From positions 1,150,501-1,214,500 of the forward strand of contig JADJJZ010000003.1 of the NCBI GenBank assembly GCA_016706255.1: a stretch of DNA of 64,000 nt, in the 5' to 3' direction. A program made the translations under genes and the position numbers. The first letter of the stretch is position 1, and the number at the start of each line of letters is the position of its first letter. This stretch comes from Bacteroidota bacterium. Lineage in GTDB: Bacteria > Bacteroidota > Bacteroidia > Chitinophagales > BACL12. Below are positions 46,328 to 56,427 of this stretch, in pieces. The notes below the pieces were generated by a model. That model was not told the origin of the DNA. It did no database searches and saw only the letters and a list, made by a program, of their open reading frames with translations.

Positions 46328-47244
46328 TGGAAAAAAAGTTACGCATAATATACATGGGCACCCCGGATTTTGCAGTCGGGGGATTGCGTGCGCTGGTGGA
46401 AGCAGGTTTTAATATTGTTGCAGTTATTACTGCTCCTGATAAACCTTCCGGTCGCGGATTGCAATTACAACAGTCGCCGGTAAAACAATTTGCACTTGCT
46501 CATGATATTCCTGTATTGCAACCTGAAAAATTAAAAAATGCTGAATTTCTTGAAACATTGCGCAGTTATCAGGCCGACCTTCAGGTGGTAGTGGCATTCA
46601 GGATGTTACCGGAAGTGGTTTGGAATATGCCTCCTTTGGGGACATTAAATTTACATGCTTCATTATTACCGGATTATCGCGGAGCTGCACCAATTAATCA
46701 CGCAATTATTCAGGGAGAAAAAGTTACCGGTGTAACGACATTTTTTTTAAAACATGAAATAGATACAGGAGATATTATTTTTTCGGAAAAAGTTGAAATT
46801 CAGCCCGAAGATAATGCCGGTTCATTGCATGATAAATTAATGGAAACGGGTGCACAATTAATTGTAAAAACGGTTGCGGCAATTCAATCAGGCACTGTTG
46901 TAACTACGCCACAATCGGGCACTTCAGAAAAAACTGCACCGAAAATATTTAAAGAAAATTGTTTGATCAATTGGAATCAATCCACCGAACAAATTCACAA
47001 TTTTATTCGCGGACTTTCACCTTATCCGGGTGCATATACGATGTTAAGGGGCAAGATGTTAAAGATTTTTGAAAGTGAAAAAATAATTACCCAACACCAT
47101 CACGCAACAGGTGAATTTATTACCGATAATAAATCCTCAATTCAATTTACTACCAGTGATGGATTTATTAATGTTTTATCGCTTCAGGCGGAAGGGAAAA
47201 AAAGGATGACGGCTGAGGAGTTTTTGCGGGGTTGGCGGGGGTGA
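46327..47244 (+). CDS. fmt: Methionyl-tRNA formyltransferase
   Basis: Fmt formylates initiator Met-tRNA for translation start. The 305-residue protein has the opening RIIYMGTPDFAVGGLRALVE, the folate-binding signature NLHASLLPDYRGAAPINHAI (about residues 108-127) with the catalytic Asn and His, and HEIDTGDIIFSEKVEIQPED with the catalytic Asp. A C-terminal OB-like domain follows (GAYTMLRGKMLKIFE). The ATG overlaps the namZ stop by one base. The protein is intact and normal in length. Confidence 0.95.
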   Translation: MEKKLRIIYMGTPDFAVGGLRALVEAGFNIVAVITAPDKPSGRGLQLQQSPVKQFALAHDIPVLQPEKLKNAEFLETLRSYQADLQVVVAFRMLPEVVWNMPPLGTLNLHASLLPDYRGAAPINHAIIQGEKVTGVTTFFLKHEIDTGDIIFSEKVEIQPEDNAGSLHDKLMETGAQLIVKTVAAIQSGTVVTTPQSGTSEKTAPKIFKENCLINWNQSTEQIHNFIRGLSPYPGAYTMLRGKMLKIFESEKIITQHHHATGEFITDNKSSIQFTTSDGFINVLSLQAEGKKRMTAEEFLRGWRG

Positions 47245-48014
47245 TAATGTGCTGATTAACAGCCGGAGCGGAGCAAGATTGTAATTTGGAGGTTTGATTC
47301 GAGTTTTTAGTTAATTAAACAGCAGTATGATGTACCAATGTGCGAATGTACCGATGTACCAATGGAACAGCCGATTTTGAGTAGGCTTTACATTCGGAGC
47401 TCACGTGAGGGTTAATGTGCTGATTGAACAGCCGGATTAGAGCGAGATTGTTATTCGGAGAATTGATTCGGGTTTATAGTTAATTAAACAGCGGGAGGAT
47501 GTGCTAATGTACCGATGTACCAATGGAACAGCCGATTTTGAGCGAGGTGTTCATTCGGAGCTTATGTGAGGGTTAACCTATGAGTCATTAATTTGCTAAT
47601 TGAACAGCCGGATGATGTACCAATGGAACAGCCGATTTTGAGTGGGCTTTACATTCGGAGCTCACGTGAGGGCAAACCCATATGTTATATGCTAATTTGC
47701 TAATTGAAACAGCCGAAACCACAAAGCCCACTGAGAAACAGCCCACAGAGGAAGCACAGAGGGATGTTTCGAATAAATTAAATAACAATATTTTTTTAAA
47801 AGATAGAGCAATTAAATTGAATTTGCGACAACTTTCTCTGTGAACTTTGTGTGTATTTTCTCTGTGTTTTCTCTGTGGTTTCGGCTGTTAGAAATAATGT
47901 GAATTTTTGAAAAAATGTAAAATAGTTAAACATAAATTACATTATACTCCACATCACTCAGTACTCATTACACATCACTCATTACTCATCTGATGCAGCA
48001 TAATCCGGGTGATC
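47245..48014. repeat. Intergenic cluster of GTACCAATGGAACAGCCGATTTTGAGT repeats and a long inverted repeat
   Basis: No gene is supported. Full or partial copies of ATGTACCAATGGAACAGCCG with ATTTTGAG(T/C) lie near 47353, 47430, 47521 and 47618. Several are followed by TTTACATTCGGAGCTCACGT. They are in the opposite orientation to the copies at 12.9-13.4 kb. From 47708 to 47889 a 16-bp perfect inverted repeat (AACAGCCGAAACCACA and TGTGGTTTCGGCTGTT) encloses CACAGAGG/CTCTGTG-type strings. A 66-codon minus-strand ORF at 47588-47788 is repeat-derived. Confidence 0.75.
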
Positions 48015-48920
48015 TCATTTCGCCATTAAGAAAATTAACGGAATAAAAAGCCGTTTGCTCCAAGCTTCTTCGGAGTGATTTTCGCCTTCGAATTTTTTTG
48101 TCTGCCAGTTTGTAGTAGTGTAATTTTTTGCTTGCATGATGGTATCTACTTTTAACTGATATGGTTCATACAGTTGATCTAAAGTTGCAGTACCGTAATC
48201 GAAATAAATTTTATGATCAGCAGGTGAGGGGAGATGTTGTTGGAGGTATTTTAGAAATGCATCCGGAATAATATCTTTTTCTGCGTGTATACTTCCCGGC
48301 CAATGGGTAGAGATACAGGCTGCACCACCAAATATTTCGGGATATTCGCAGATGGCATACATGGATATTAATCCGCCCATACTTGAACCTGCAATAAATG
48401 TATTGGCCTTATCGGTGTAGGTGGAATAGGTTTTATCAATAAATGGTTTTAATTCGCTTACAATAAATTGTAAATAGGCATCACTGCGCGGTTGACCTTG
48501 TAATTCATTTTTAATTAACGTATCTCTTACGGATGCAGGTAAATCTGCGAGTGGTTTTTGAGGGAAATAATCTGCGTGCCTGTAAATGCCATTATTCCAT
48601 ATGCCAACAACAATACAATCCATTATTTTTCCTTCCGCAATTAAATTGGAAACAGTTTCATCTACATGCCATTCCTGTTTGTTCCATGTAGCTGCCGAAT
48701 CAAATAACATTTGTCCGTCGTGCATATATAAAACGGCATATTTTTTTGATGACGAATAATCTGCAGGCAGCCATACATCCACATTTCGTGTTTCAATTAC
48801 TGCAGATTTAAAATCGGCATAACGTTCTATTTTACCCGAGGCAACATTGGGTAATTGCGCATTGGTTTCTGCTATTTGCAACATAAAAATACCTGTCAGT
48901 AAAATCAGTAATTTATTCAT
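48015..48920 (-). CDS. Alpha/beta hydrolase, esterase D/enterochelin esterase-like
   Basis: The 301-residue secreted protein has a signal peptide (MNKLLILLTGIFMLQIAETN, cut near AQLPN). It has the strand VLYMHDGQMLFD, the nucleophile elbow FIAGSSMGGLISMYAICEYP (about residues 172-191, Ser in GSSMGG) and a C-terminal GENHSEEAW supplying the probable catalytic His. Substrates of this esterase group vary from acyl-glycerol to siderophore esters, so the substrate is unknown. It overlaps the upstream T9SS M23 gene by 8 bases on the same strand, so the two may be co-expressed as secreted hydrolases. Confidence 0.82.
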   Translation of the reverse strand: MNKLLILLTGIFMLQIAETNAQLPNVASGKIERYADFKSAVIETRNVDVWLPADYSSSKKYAVLYMHDGQMLFDSAATWNKQEWHVDETVSNLIAEGKIMDCIVVGIWNNGIYRHADYFPQKPLADLPASVRDTLIKNELQGQPRSDAYLQFIVSELKPFIDKTYSTYTDKANTFIAGSSMGGLISMYAICEYPEIFGGAACISTHWPGSIHAEKDIIPDAFLKYLQQHLPSPADHKIYFDYGTATLDQLYEPYQLKVDTIMQAKNYTTTNWQTKKFEGENHSEEAWSKRLFIPLIFLMAK

Positions 48921-50311
48921 GTAACATAACCGGAATTGAAGTGATTTGATTATTACAATTAATTACCACAAAATAACATCCCGCTTCAACATTATCAACC
49001 GCAATATTAGTAACTGCAGAAACATTTGCCATAATTGAATTGACAGGTGATATATTTTGTCCGAGCATATTTACAACAGAAATTTCCGCTGTAACTGATT
49101 CAGTATTATTTAAATTAATTTGAATATTTCCATTCGCATAATTTGCAGTAGCATGTTGTAATGGATTAACATTTTCAACACTAATTGGTAATTCGCCAAC
49201 AATAAATTCGTGTTCGTAATAAACCCCATCCAGTTCGCATGACCAGGTCCACACACCTTCCGGTGCATCGGCAGGTATATTATAGAACCAGTACCAGAAA
49301 GAAGCAACATAATAATCGGCGGGCTGATTAAAATTCCAATCGTACCAAATGCTGCCATCTGCTTTTGTTATGCGTAAATGACATAAATCGGAGGCAGATA
49401 AATCTTTAGCATATAAAGCAAAATAACATTCTTCGCCCGGCATAAAATTATTTTGTTCGTTAGTGATTACTAATTCGGGACAAGTTGTAAATTCAGGAGG
49501 AGCGGTATGTGTTTGTAATCTGTTTATTTCAGGAGCAATATATTCCGGTTGATCGGCCCACCAGGTTTCTAAATTCCAGTCGTTGCAGGTGCCGATATAT
49601 GGGTCAATTAAATTATCATCAGCATCATAAACTTCAAAATGTAAATGCGGACCGGTAGAATTTCCGGATGAACCAACTGTTCCCAAATACTCACCGGTTT
49701 CAACCATGTCACCCAATCCTTTATCGGTAACTGAACCGTTTTTCATATGTCCACCACGTTAAAGAACCATCATCATGTCGCAAATAAATTGCATTCCATG
49801 AACCGGGATTAAAGGCACAGTTTTTATCGAAATTGCCATCATATTTTCCAACAATCATACCTGATGCTGCGGCAACAATTTTAACAGCACCTGCTTCCAT
49901 CAAATTCCAGTCGAAAGGCCATAAAAAATAATCGATACCCTGGTGATTATAACCGGCATCTGTATCATAAGTACGTGTGCCGCAATTCCAGTCCTGAAGC
50001 ACATTTGGGTAAGATGCATTATGATCTACATAATTTGATATTGCATAAAAATTGTATCCTGTAAATCCATCATTAAAAGCCATTGGAAATTCAAAAGCAG
50101 TTGCTGCTGTTTTATTATAGGATAAAGGCATTTTACCCTCAGCTTTCAATTGAGCCTCATTAATATTGATTTGCTCAAAAATTTGGGCACGCTGAAGTGG
50201 AGTGATGTCATCATGCGGTATCCCGATAAATTCCCCTCCACCATCAGGAGCCTGGGCCAAAACGGGTGCAATTAAAATACTAAGCAAAAGACAGGTAAAC
50301 AGTTGTTTCAT
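48913..50311 (-). CDS. T9SS-sorted M23 metallopeptidase, one frameshift
   Basis: Two leftward frames (50311-49721 and 49746-48913) form a protein of about 465 residues. A signal peptide (MKQLFTCLLLSILIAPVLAQ) leads to an M23/LytM domain. The first zinc motif is NHQGIDYFLWP and the downstream motif is STGPHLHFEVYD. The expected middle WYGHMKNGSV is disrupted: the text reads ACG TGG TGG ACA TAT G, and two missing bases at about 49745-49755 explain the frame change. A beta-sandwich domain and a weak T9SS C-terminal domain follow (ISVVNMLGQNISP ... GCYFVVINCNNQITSIPV). It would cleave peptide cross-links or be a related endopeptidase. The frameshift may be a sequencing error. Confidence 0.78.
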
Positions 50312-50690
50312 AGATATAATTTTACCTAAAGTTATGTAAATATTTTTAGTCGAGTCAAAATTCGAGTTGTTAATTTTTTGCCGCGGCGGATTGATGTTAC
50401 AATGTGGTAATTAATCAGGTAAATAATATGATGAATTTTTTAATGAACTTATTTAATTCAACATTAAAAATATACCATTAAACCAGCTCTGTAAGAGCGA
50501 AAGAAAGTAAGAGAAAAGCACAACCTCACCACAGCCGATTAAGGGTAGAATAGTAATTTTTAGTTGATAGAAGAGATGCAGAAAATCCTAGCCCGGATTG
50601 TAACGAAAACCCCTTTGTCCGCCTCGGAAAAGGGGTTGTAGTGAAAAGCCGGAACGGATTTTGATGGTGTGAAAAATGGTGCTGCTCCAA
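50312..50690. other. Intergenic region before alaS 3' end
   Basis: No gene was found. The region includes CACAGCCGATTAAGGGTAGA (about 50523), a weak relative of the AACAGCCG family. CCTAGCCCGGATTGTAACGA follows near 50589, shared with 31735, and then the palindrome-like CCCCTTTGTCCGCCTCGGAA with AAGGGG (about 50611-50636). Confidence 0.5.
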
Positions 50691-50721
50691 AAAAAAATCG
50701 GACTTTTTATTGGTCCGATTT
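50691..50721 (-). terminator. Rho-independent terminator for alaS
   Basis: AAATCGGAC (50695-50703) and GTCCGATTT (50713-50721) form a 9-bp stem around nine bases. The minus strand continues with a T-rich run (from AAAAAAA at 50691), and the stem begins 21 bases past the alaS stop. Confidence 0.75.
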
Positions 50722-50741
50722 AATGAGATATTTAGATGGAA

Positions 50742-53357
50742 TTATAAAACGGCTATGGATTTATCCAATGCAATTTTTAATCCTTCGGTTTTTTTACCAC
50801 CTGCAGTTGCGAAAAATTTCTGACCACCGCCGCCACCTTCTATTTCTTTTCCTAATTCGCGAATTAATTTTGAGGCATCGAGATTTTTAGTTGCTACAAG
50901 ATCATCGCTGATAATAATTGTAAGTGATGCTTTCGATTGAATTTCGGCACCGAGCACACAAAATAAATTATTTACTTCGTTGCGCAATTCATAGGCTAAT
51001 TTTTTAATTAAATCGGCGTTAGGTAAATCGACAATTGCACGAATTACATTTACGTCACCAACGGTTTCTTTAAGCGCCAATAAATCGGATTTTATCTGAC
51101 TTAATTGTTGAATTTGATATTTTTCAATTTCCTTTTTCAGGCTATTATTTTCTTCAACTAAACTGCCGATACTTTTTACCAGATCGGTGCCTTTGGTTAA
51201 ATCTGCAATTTGCTGAATGGTATTTAATTGTTCATCAATAAATTTGCCGACAGCCTCACCGGTAATTGCTTCAATTCGTCGGATACCCGCAGCCACAGCG
51301 CTTTCGCCGACAATTTTGCAATAACCAATTTCGCCGGTAGCTCCAACGTGCGTGCCACCACAAAATTCTTTACTGTAATTTTCATCTGCAATTACTACAC
51401 GAACTGATTCACCGTATTTTTCACCGAACAACATCATAGCACCTAATTGTTGTGCTTCAGCAATCGGCATTATTTTAGTTACAACAGGAATATTTTCGCG
51501 AATTTTTTTATTTACCAGATTTTCGATTTGTTGTAATTCGTTATCGGTAATTTTTGCAAAGTGTGAAAAATCGAAACGCAATCTGTCGGGCCCAACATAA
51601 CTTCCTTTTTGCTGAACATGTGTGCCTAAAATTTGTCGCAACGCAGCGTGTAATAAATGTGTTGCCGTGTGATTATACGTAATATCCGTTCTGCGTTTTG
51701 CATCTACCCGTGCATAAACAGTTTTTGCATTTTGCTCCGGTAATTGATCAGTAAAATGAATAATTAAATCATTTTCTTTTTTAGTATCAAGCACGCGAAT
51801 TACATCAGCATTTATCGATAAAAATCCGGTATCACCTGTTTGTCCGCCACTTTCTGCATAAAAAGGTGTTTTATCTAATACAACCTGATATTGTGTTTCA
51901 TTTTTTAATTTCACACTGCGCATTTTCACAATAGTGGCATCACATTCCAAATCGGTATACCCGATAAATTCCACTTTTTGTGTGTCCTGTAACACAATCC
52001 AGTCGCCGGTTTCCATGCTTGTAGCGTTGCGACTGCGGTCTTTTTGTTTTTGCATTTCTGCTTCAAAACCCGGTTCATCGGTATCAAGATTATTTTCTTT
52101 TGCGATGAGTGTGGTTAAATCGAAAGGGAAACCAAAAGTATCATACAATTCAAATGCGGCATGCGCAGGAATAATTTGCTGTTGATTTGATTTTAAATCT
52201 TTGATAATATCATTTAATCGTTTAATTCCACTTTCCAGTGTGCGCAAAAATGCAGTTTCTTCTTCAAAAATTACTTTAGCAACTAATTCACGTTGAGCAT
52301 GTAATTCGTTGAACACATTTTGAAACTGATCGGCAAGTACAGCAACCAGTTCATGAAAAAATGGTTTTTTTAATCCGAGGAAAGAAAAACCATAACGAAT
52401 TGCGCGACGTAAAATTCTACGCACTACATAACCGGCTTTATTATTTGATGGTAATTGACCGTCGGCAATACAAAAACTCACTGCACGGATATGGTCACAA
52501 ATTACGCGCATGGCAATATCTGTTTGTTCATTTTTGCCATACGTTAATCCACTGATGGATTCCACTTTTTTAATTAGTGGTGTAAACACATCAGTATCAT
52601 AATTAGATGATTTATTTTGCATGGCACGAACCAGGCGTTCGAAGCCCATACCGGTATCGATATGTTTTGCAGGCAATTCCACCAGCGATTTATCTGCTTT
52701 TCTGTTGAATTGCATAAAAACGTGGTTCCAGATTTCAATTACCTGCGGGTCGCTCATATTTACGAGGCTTGCACCATCAACAGCAGCACGTTCAGCATCC
52801 GAACGCATATCGTAATGAATTTCAGAGCATGGTCCGCATGGGCCGGTATCACCCATTTCCCAGAAATTATCTTTTTTATTTCCTTTCAGGATATGGGTTT
52901 CATCGATTAATGATTTCCATACATCATAAGCTTCCTGATCGAACGCAAGATTTTCTTTTTCATCACCTTCAAAAACGGTAACGTATAAACGCGTTTTATC
53001 TAATTTATAAACTTCGGTAAGTAATTCCCAGCCCCAATGAATACTTTCATTTTTAAAATAGTCGCCAAAACTCCAGTTCCCCAACATTTCGAACATGGTA
53101 TGATGATAGGTATCCACGCCAACTTCTTCGAGGTCATTATGTTTTCCGGAAACGCGCAAACATTTTTGTGTATCTGCTATACGCGGATATTGAATGGGTT
53201 TATTGCCGAGGAACAAATCTTTAAACTGATTCATACCGGCATTGGTGAACATGAGTGTTGGGTCGTTTTTAACTACAATAGGTGCAGAATCAACGATCTT
53301 GTGTTGTTTTTGCTCAAAAAATTTTAAAAAGTGCTCACGGATTTCCTGCGCTGTCAT
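50742..53357 (-). CDS. alaS: Alanyl-tRNA synthetase
   Basis: AlaRS charges tRNA-Ala and clears Ser/Gly mischarging. The intact 871-residue protein has the class II catalytic core (FLKFFEQKQHKIVDSAPI, PTLMFTNAGMNQFKDLFLG, MFEMLGNWSFGDYF) and the editing domain zinc residues HTATHLLHAALR and CGGTHVGATGEIGYC. The C-terminal domain ends KEIEGGGGGQKFFATAGGKK. The length is standard and no frameshift is seen in 2.6 kb, which contrasts with leuS. Its start lies about 110 bases from the divergent M23 gene at 53469. A hairpin with a T tract follows the gene. Confidence 0.97.
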   Translation of the reverse strand: MTAQEIREHFLKFFEQKQHKIVDSAPIVVKNDPTLMFTNAGMNQFKDLFLGNKPIQYPRIADTQKCLRVSGKHNDLEEVGVDTYHHTMFEMLGNWSFGDYFKNESIHWGWELLTEVYKLDKTRLYVTVFEGDEKENLAFDQEAYDVWKSLIDETHILKGNKKDNFWEMGDTGPCGPCSEIHYDMRSDAERAAVDGASLVNMSDPQVIEIWNHVFMQFNRKADKSLVELPAKHIDTGMGFERLVRAMQNKSSNYDTDVFTPLIKKVESISGLTYGKNEQTDIAMRVICDHIRAVSFCIADGQLPSNNKAGYVVRRILRRAIRYGFSFLGLKKPFFHELVAVLADQFQNVFNELHAQRELVAKVIFEEETAFLRTLESGIKRLNDIIKDLKSNQQQIIPAHAAFELYDTFGFPFDLTTLIAKENNLDTDEPGFEAEMQKQKDRSRNATSMETGDWIVLQDTQKVEFIGYTDLECDATIVKMRSVKLKNETQYQVVLDKTPFYAESGGQTGDTGFLSINADVIRVLDTKKENDLIIHFTDQLPEQNAKTVYARVDAKRRTDITYNHTATHLLHAALRQILGTHVQQKGSYVGPDRLRFDFSHFAKITDNELQQIENLVNKKIRENIPVVTKIMPIAEAQQLGAMMLFGEKYGESVRVVIADENYSKEFCGGTHVGATGEIGYCKIVGESAVAAGIRRIEAITGEAVGKFIDEQLNTIQQIADLTKGTDLVKSIGSLVEENNSLKKEIEKYQIQQLSQIKSDLLALKETVGDVNVIRAIVDLPNADLIKKLAYELRNEVNNLFCVLGAEIQSKASLTIIISDDLVATKNLDASKLIRELGKEIEGGGGGQKFFATAGGKKTEGLKIALDKSIAVL

Positions 53358-53468
53358 AATTAATAATTTCCCTTCGTTTTAAAGTTTGTAATTTTTTATC
53401 TATTTTCGTGTCCCTTCAAAAGCACACAGCCTTTCAATAAACGTGCAAAATTACAGAATCACAGCCGC

Positions 53469-54443
53469 ATGGCGAAGAAGGTAAAATATTTTTATAATCC
53501 GGCAAACCTCAGGTTTGAAAAGCATGTTACACCGCGCTGGGTGTGGACTTTGCGTATACTTGGCTGGATTTGCACGGCGGGCGTTTTTGCATCTATTATT
53601 GTGTGGGTTGCCTATACTTATTTCGATTCACCAAAAGAGGCTTATTTGAAGAACCAGATTTCCGGAATGGAGCTGGAGCTTGAGTTTATGAATAATAAGC
53701 TGGATACGGTGAGTGTGATTTTGGGTGAATTGGCTGAGCGGGATGACAATATTTACAGGGTAATTTTTGAAGCTGAGCCGGTATCCCGCAGCGAGCGGAT
53801 TGCGGGGATTGGCGGTAGCGACAGGTTTAAGCGGATGAATAATCTGGATAATGCGGAATTGCTGAAAAACACTGCCATGAAGCTGGAACTCATTCGCCGT
53901 CAGATGGTTGTGCAATCGAAATCGTTTGATGAGATTACATCTTTGGTGAGTGATAAAGAGAAATTACTGGCACATACGCCTTCGATACAACCGGTGAGCA
54001 ATAAGGACCTGGAGCGCATTGCATCGGGTTTTGGATGGCGGATTCACCCGATTTATAAGTTTGCGAAATTTCATGAAGGACTGGATTTTACTGCGCCTAA
54101 AGGGACAGATGTGTTTGCAACGGCCGATGGGACTGTGGTTCAGGCTGATAATAACTCGAGCGGTTATGGCAATGTGATTGTGATTGACCATGGTTACGGC
54201 TATAAAACACGTTATGCCCACCTTAGTGCGTTTAAAGTGAAGGCAGGGCAGAAGATAAAACGTGGTGAACTGATTGGTTTGGTAGGCAACAGCGGCCTTT
54301 CCACGGCTCCGCATTTACACTACGAGGTGGAAAAAAACAACGAAAAAATTGACCCGATTAACTTCTTCTATACCGACCTCTCTGCCGAAGAATATGCCCG
54401 CATGATAGAATTGGCCAATAAGGCAAACCAGTCGTACGATTAA
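53469..54443 (+). CDS. Membrane-anchored M23 (LytM) peptidase
   Basis: The 324-residue protein has one N-terminal membrane helix (ILGWICTAGVFASIIVWVAY, about residues 29-48), a coiled-coil stretch (LKNQISGMELELEFMNNKLD) and a C-terminal LytM domain. Zinc ligands are all visible: the first His and Asp in FHEGLDFTAPKG, then the HLHYEV pair (about residues 281-286), with YAHLSAF between. The layout resembles periplasmic cell-wall endopeptidases or amidase activators such as MepM-like proteins. The zinc site looks intact, so it is probably active. MerR and DUF5362 genes follow on the same strand but with gaps and their own promoters. Confidence 0.9.
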   Translation: MAKKVKYFYNPANLRFEKHVTPRWVWTLRILGWICTAGVFASIIVWVAYTYFDSPKEAYLKNQISGMELELEFMNNKLDTVSVILGELAERDDNIYRVIFEAEPVSRSERIAGIGGSDRFKRMNNLDNAELLKNTAMKLELIRRQMVVQSKSFDEITSLVSDKEKLLAHTPSIQPVSNKDLERIASGFGWRIHPIYKFAKFHEGLDFTAPKGTDVFATADGTVVQADNNSSGYGNVIVIDHGYGYKTRYAHLSAFKVKAGQKIKRGELIGLVGNSGLSTAPHLHYEVEKNNEKIDPINFFYTDLSAEEYARMIELANKANQSYD

Positions 54444-54521
54444 TTCTCGCTTTTACCTCCACTTGTATTGTATGATATAAAATTGATATATTTGTAATTC
54501 AATACATTATGCACACACACT

Positions 54522-54529
54522 TACTTTTG
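54522..54529 (+). promoter_or_regulatory. -7 element for merR-like gene (TACTTTTG)
   Basis: TACTTTTG matches TAnnTTTG and ends seven bases before the ATG at 54537, again with a minimal leader. Confidence 0.55.
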
Positions 54530-54536
54530 CCTCCGC

Positions 54537-54872
54537 ATGCCTTATAAAGAAAAGGAAATAGAAAAAATATATTGGTCGATTGGTGAAGTTTCGGAAATGC
54601 TGGATCTCAGTTTTGCACAAATTCGTTTATGGGAAAAAGAATTTGATGTTTTTAATCTGAAAAAAAATAAAAAAGGGGACCGTTATTTTACAAAAAAGGA
54701 TATTGAAAATTTACGGTTAATTAAATATCTGCTTAAGGAAAAAAAGTATACCATAAAAGGTGCGCGCGAAAAACTCAAGTCGGGCGGAAATAAAGCGGAT
54801 AATCAGTATCAGGCGGTTGAAGCGCTTAAAAAAATCAGACAATTTTTAGTGGAGTTGAAGGAGCAGTTGTAG
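54537..54872 (+). CDS. MerR family transcriptional regulator
   Basis: The 111-residue protein has the MerR winged-helix domain: YWSIGEVSEMLDLSFAQIRL (about residues 10-29), WEKEFDVFNLKKNKKGDRYF, then KDIENLRLIKYLLKEKKYTI with KGAREKL. The C-terminal half is a short helix (AVEALKKIRQFLVELKEQ) suited to dimerisation. There is no metal-binding cysteine set, so the effector is unknown. In Bacteroidota a very similar short MerR protein is often encoded after the M23/LytM gene, as here, which suggests a functional or at least conserved link. Confidence 0.88.
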   Translation: MPYKEKEIEKIYWSIGEVSEMLDLSFAQIRLWEKEFDVFNLKKNKKGDRYFTKKDIENLRLIKYLLKEKKYTIKGAREKLKSGGNKADNQYQAVEALKKIRQFLVELKEQL

Positions 54873-54988
54873 TTTGCATGTCCGCTCTTAATTTTTTCCA
54901 CATTTATCCATCCCTGCATTTTTCCAATTTAATTTATTTTATTATTTTTAATGTGTAAAATATTTTTTAACACATAAACTCAATTACA

Positions 54989-55450
54989 ATGGAAACACTT
55001 GACAACAACATGGAAAGCGGCGAAGGTCTCGTAATTAATGGCGATATCCGCGCTTACTTAATGGAAACCGCAAAATGGGGGCGATTTTTGGCTATCGTCG
55101 GATTTGTGGGGATGGTACTGATGATTATATTCATGATTTTTGGCCTTCAATTTTTTAATAGTTTAGTCCCTCAGCCGGAAGGTCAGGCTGCCATGCAAGG
55201 CGCCATGTCGGGGATGTATATTGGAATTGGTATACTTTCTCTTATTTATGTTATCCCACTGCTGTTTTTATACAGAGGTTCTGTTGGTTTTATCCGCGCC
55301 TTGAATAATAATACACAGGATGATTTAACAACAGGATTTCAAAACTACAAGTCGCTGTTTAAATTCATGGGTATCTTTACGATTATTATTCTCGCGATAT
55401 ATGGTATTGTAATTATTGGCACTTTGCTGATGGGTGGTTTGATGAGTTGA
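54989..55450 (+). CDS. DUF5362 membrane protein
   Basis: The 153-residue protein has an N-terminal cytoplasmic stretch (METLDNNMESGEGLVINGDI) and three membrane helices: FLAIVGFVGMVLMIIFMIFG, MYIGIGILSLIYVIPLLFLY and FMGIFTIIILAIYGIVIIGT. The pattern with ALNNNTQDDLTTGFQNYKSL between the last two matches the Bacteroidota DUF5362 family, whose function is unknown. It sits alone after the MerR gene. The next gene starts three bases after its stop, so they may be co-transcribed. Confidence 0.75.
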   Translation: METLDNNMESGEGLVINGDIRAYLMETAKWGRFLAIVGFVGMVLMIIFMIFGLQFFNSLVPQPEGQAAMQGAMSGMYIGIGILSLIYVIPLLFLYRGSVGFIRALNNNTQDDLTTGFQNYKSLFKFMGIFTIIILAIYGIVIIGTLLMGGLMS

Positions 55451-55453
55451 TGT

Positions 55454-56350
55454 ATGATTAATTTTTTCTGCAAAATAATATTGACAACTGCAGTAATTAT
55501 TTTGGATTTAATTCCAAATACTGCAATTGCTCAATATCAGGTTGACATTATTAACAATACTCCAACAAATGAATTTCTTTATGGCGTGATAGGCGACAAT
55601 GAGGCAATTACTATCTCTTTAAATTTTGAATCATTTGCTGGCGAAAATTCAGAGACCTATTCCGTTAGCGGATATTATTATTATAAAAGTAATCATGTAT
55701 TAATTCCCTTAATTGGAATTTTCAATGATGATTTAACCTTATATGTTTTGGAGGATAGTGCTAAGGCTGACAGTTTAATACATTTCAAGTATAACTTGCA
55801 TTATTTTGAAAAGATTGAAGCTTTACAAAAATTAACTGGATATAAGGAAAAATTTATTTTTTCTAGTGATTCTGTAACAGGCTGCTATTGGACTGATGGT
55901 AAAAAATCGTTGCCTGTTACAATGTCAAGAACAAATTTTAATGTTTTTAAAAGATCTGAAATGCTGAGTATTCAGGATTCCGGCAAAAATTATAGGATTG
56001 ATTTAACAAAACTTCACCCAACAGATCACGGATTTAGCATCGTTAGTTTTTACGCTGACAGTTCCGATTTTCGTGTTCTTTTAGCCTTCAGTTATGCAGC
56101 AAATGAATTTGAAAATAACAATTGCAATGTTTTTGAGGAATATGGGTATTACACAATTGATTTTTATTTCGACAGGTTTGATATGAGTCCTACGCGTTAT
56201 TTACTTAAAAGTTGTATTGAGCATACTGAGATAGAATCCCAATCAATTAGTGAAGATGGGCAACTTATTTACAAAATAAACATCGATTCCAATTTTCAGC
56301 GGGTAATTTCGGTAGACAGGCGATTGTGCCGTGCCGGTATTGGCAATTAG
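55454..56350 (+). CDS. Hypothetical secreted protein
   Basis: The 298-residue protein has a signal peptide (KIILTTAVIILDLIPNTAIA, cut near AQYQ). It is strand-rich with no family I recognise: NEFLYGVIGDNEAITISLNF, YFEKIEALQKLTGYKEKFIF, VTGCYWTDGKKSLPVTMSRT and YYTIDFYFDRFDMSPTRY. It ends SVDRRLCRAGIGN with no T9SS sorting domain. It overlaps nothing and starts three bases after the DUF5362 stop. Its intact frame and export signal make it a likely periplasmic or surface protein. Confidence 0.6.
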   Translation: MINFFCKIILTTAVIILDLIPNTAIAQYQVDIINNTPTNEFLYGVIGDNEAITISLNFESFAGENSETYSVSGYYYYKSNHVLIPLIGIFNDDLTLYVLEDSAKADSLIHFKYNLHYFEKIEALQKLTGYKEKFIFSSDSVTGCYWTDGKKSLPVTMSRTNFNVFKRSEMLSIQDSGKNYRIDLTKLHPTDHGFSIVSFYADSSDFRVLLAFSYAANEFENNNCNVFEEYGYYTIDFYFDRFDMSPTRYLLKSCIEHTEIESQSISEDGQLIYKINIDSNFQRVISVDRRLCRAGIGN

Positions 56351-56393
56351 AGCTAATTCTAAAACTAAGGGTTGTTGGATAGACTATATTATT

Positions 56394-56401
56394 TATTTTT
56401 G
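56394..56401 (+). promoter_or_regulatory. Probable -7 element for the M48-helicase operon (TATTTTTG)
   Basis: TATTTTTG fits TAnnTTTG and ends 26 bases before the M48 gene start at 56428, after the stop at 56350. It would drive both the peptidase and the giant protein. Confidence 0.45.
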
Positions 56402-56427
56402 TTTGTAAAATTTACATTAAACCCAAA

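Noticed and set aside
47588..47788. Minus-strand 66-codon ORF
   Set aside because: It lies wholly in dispersed repeats.
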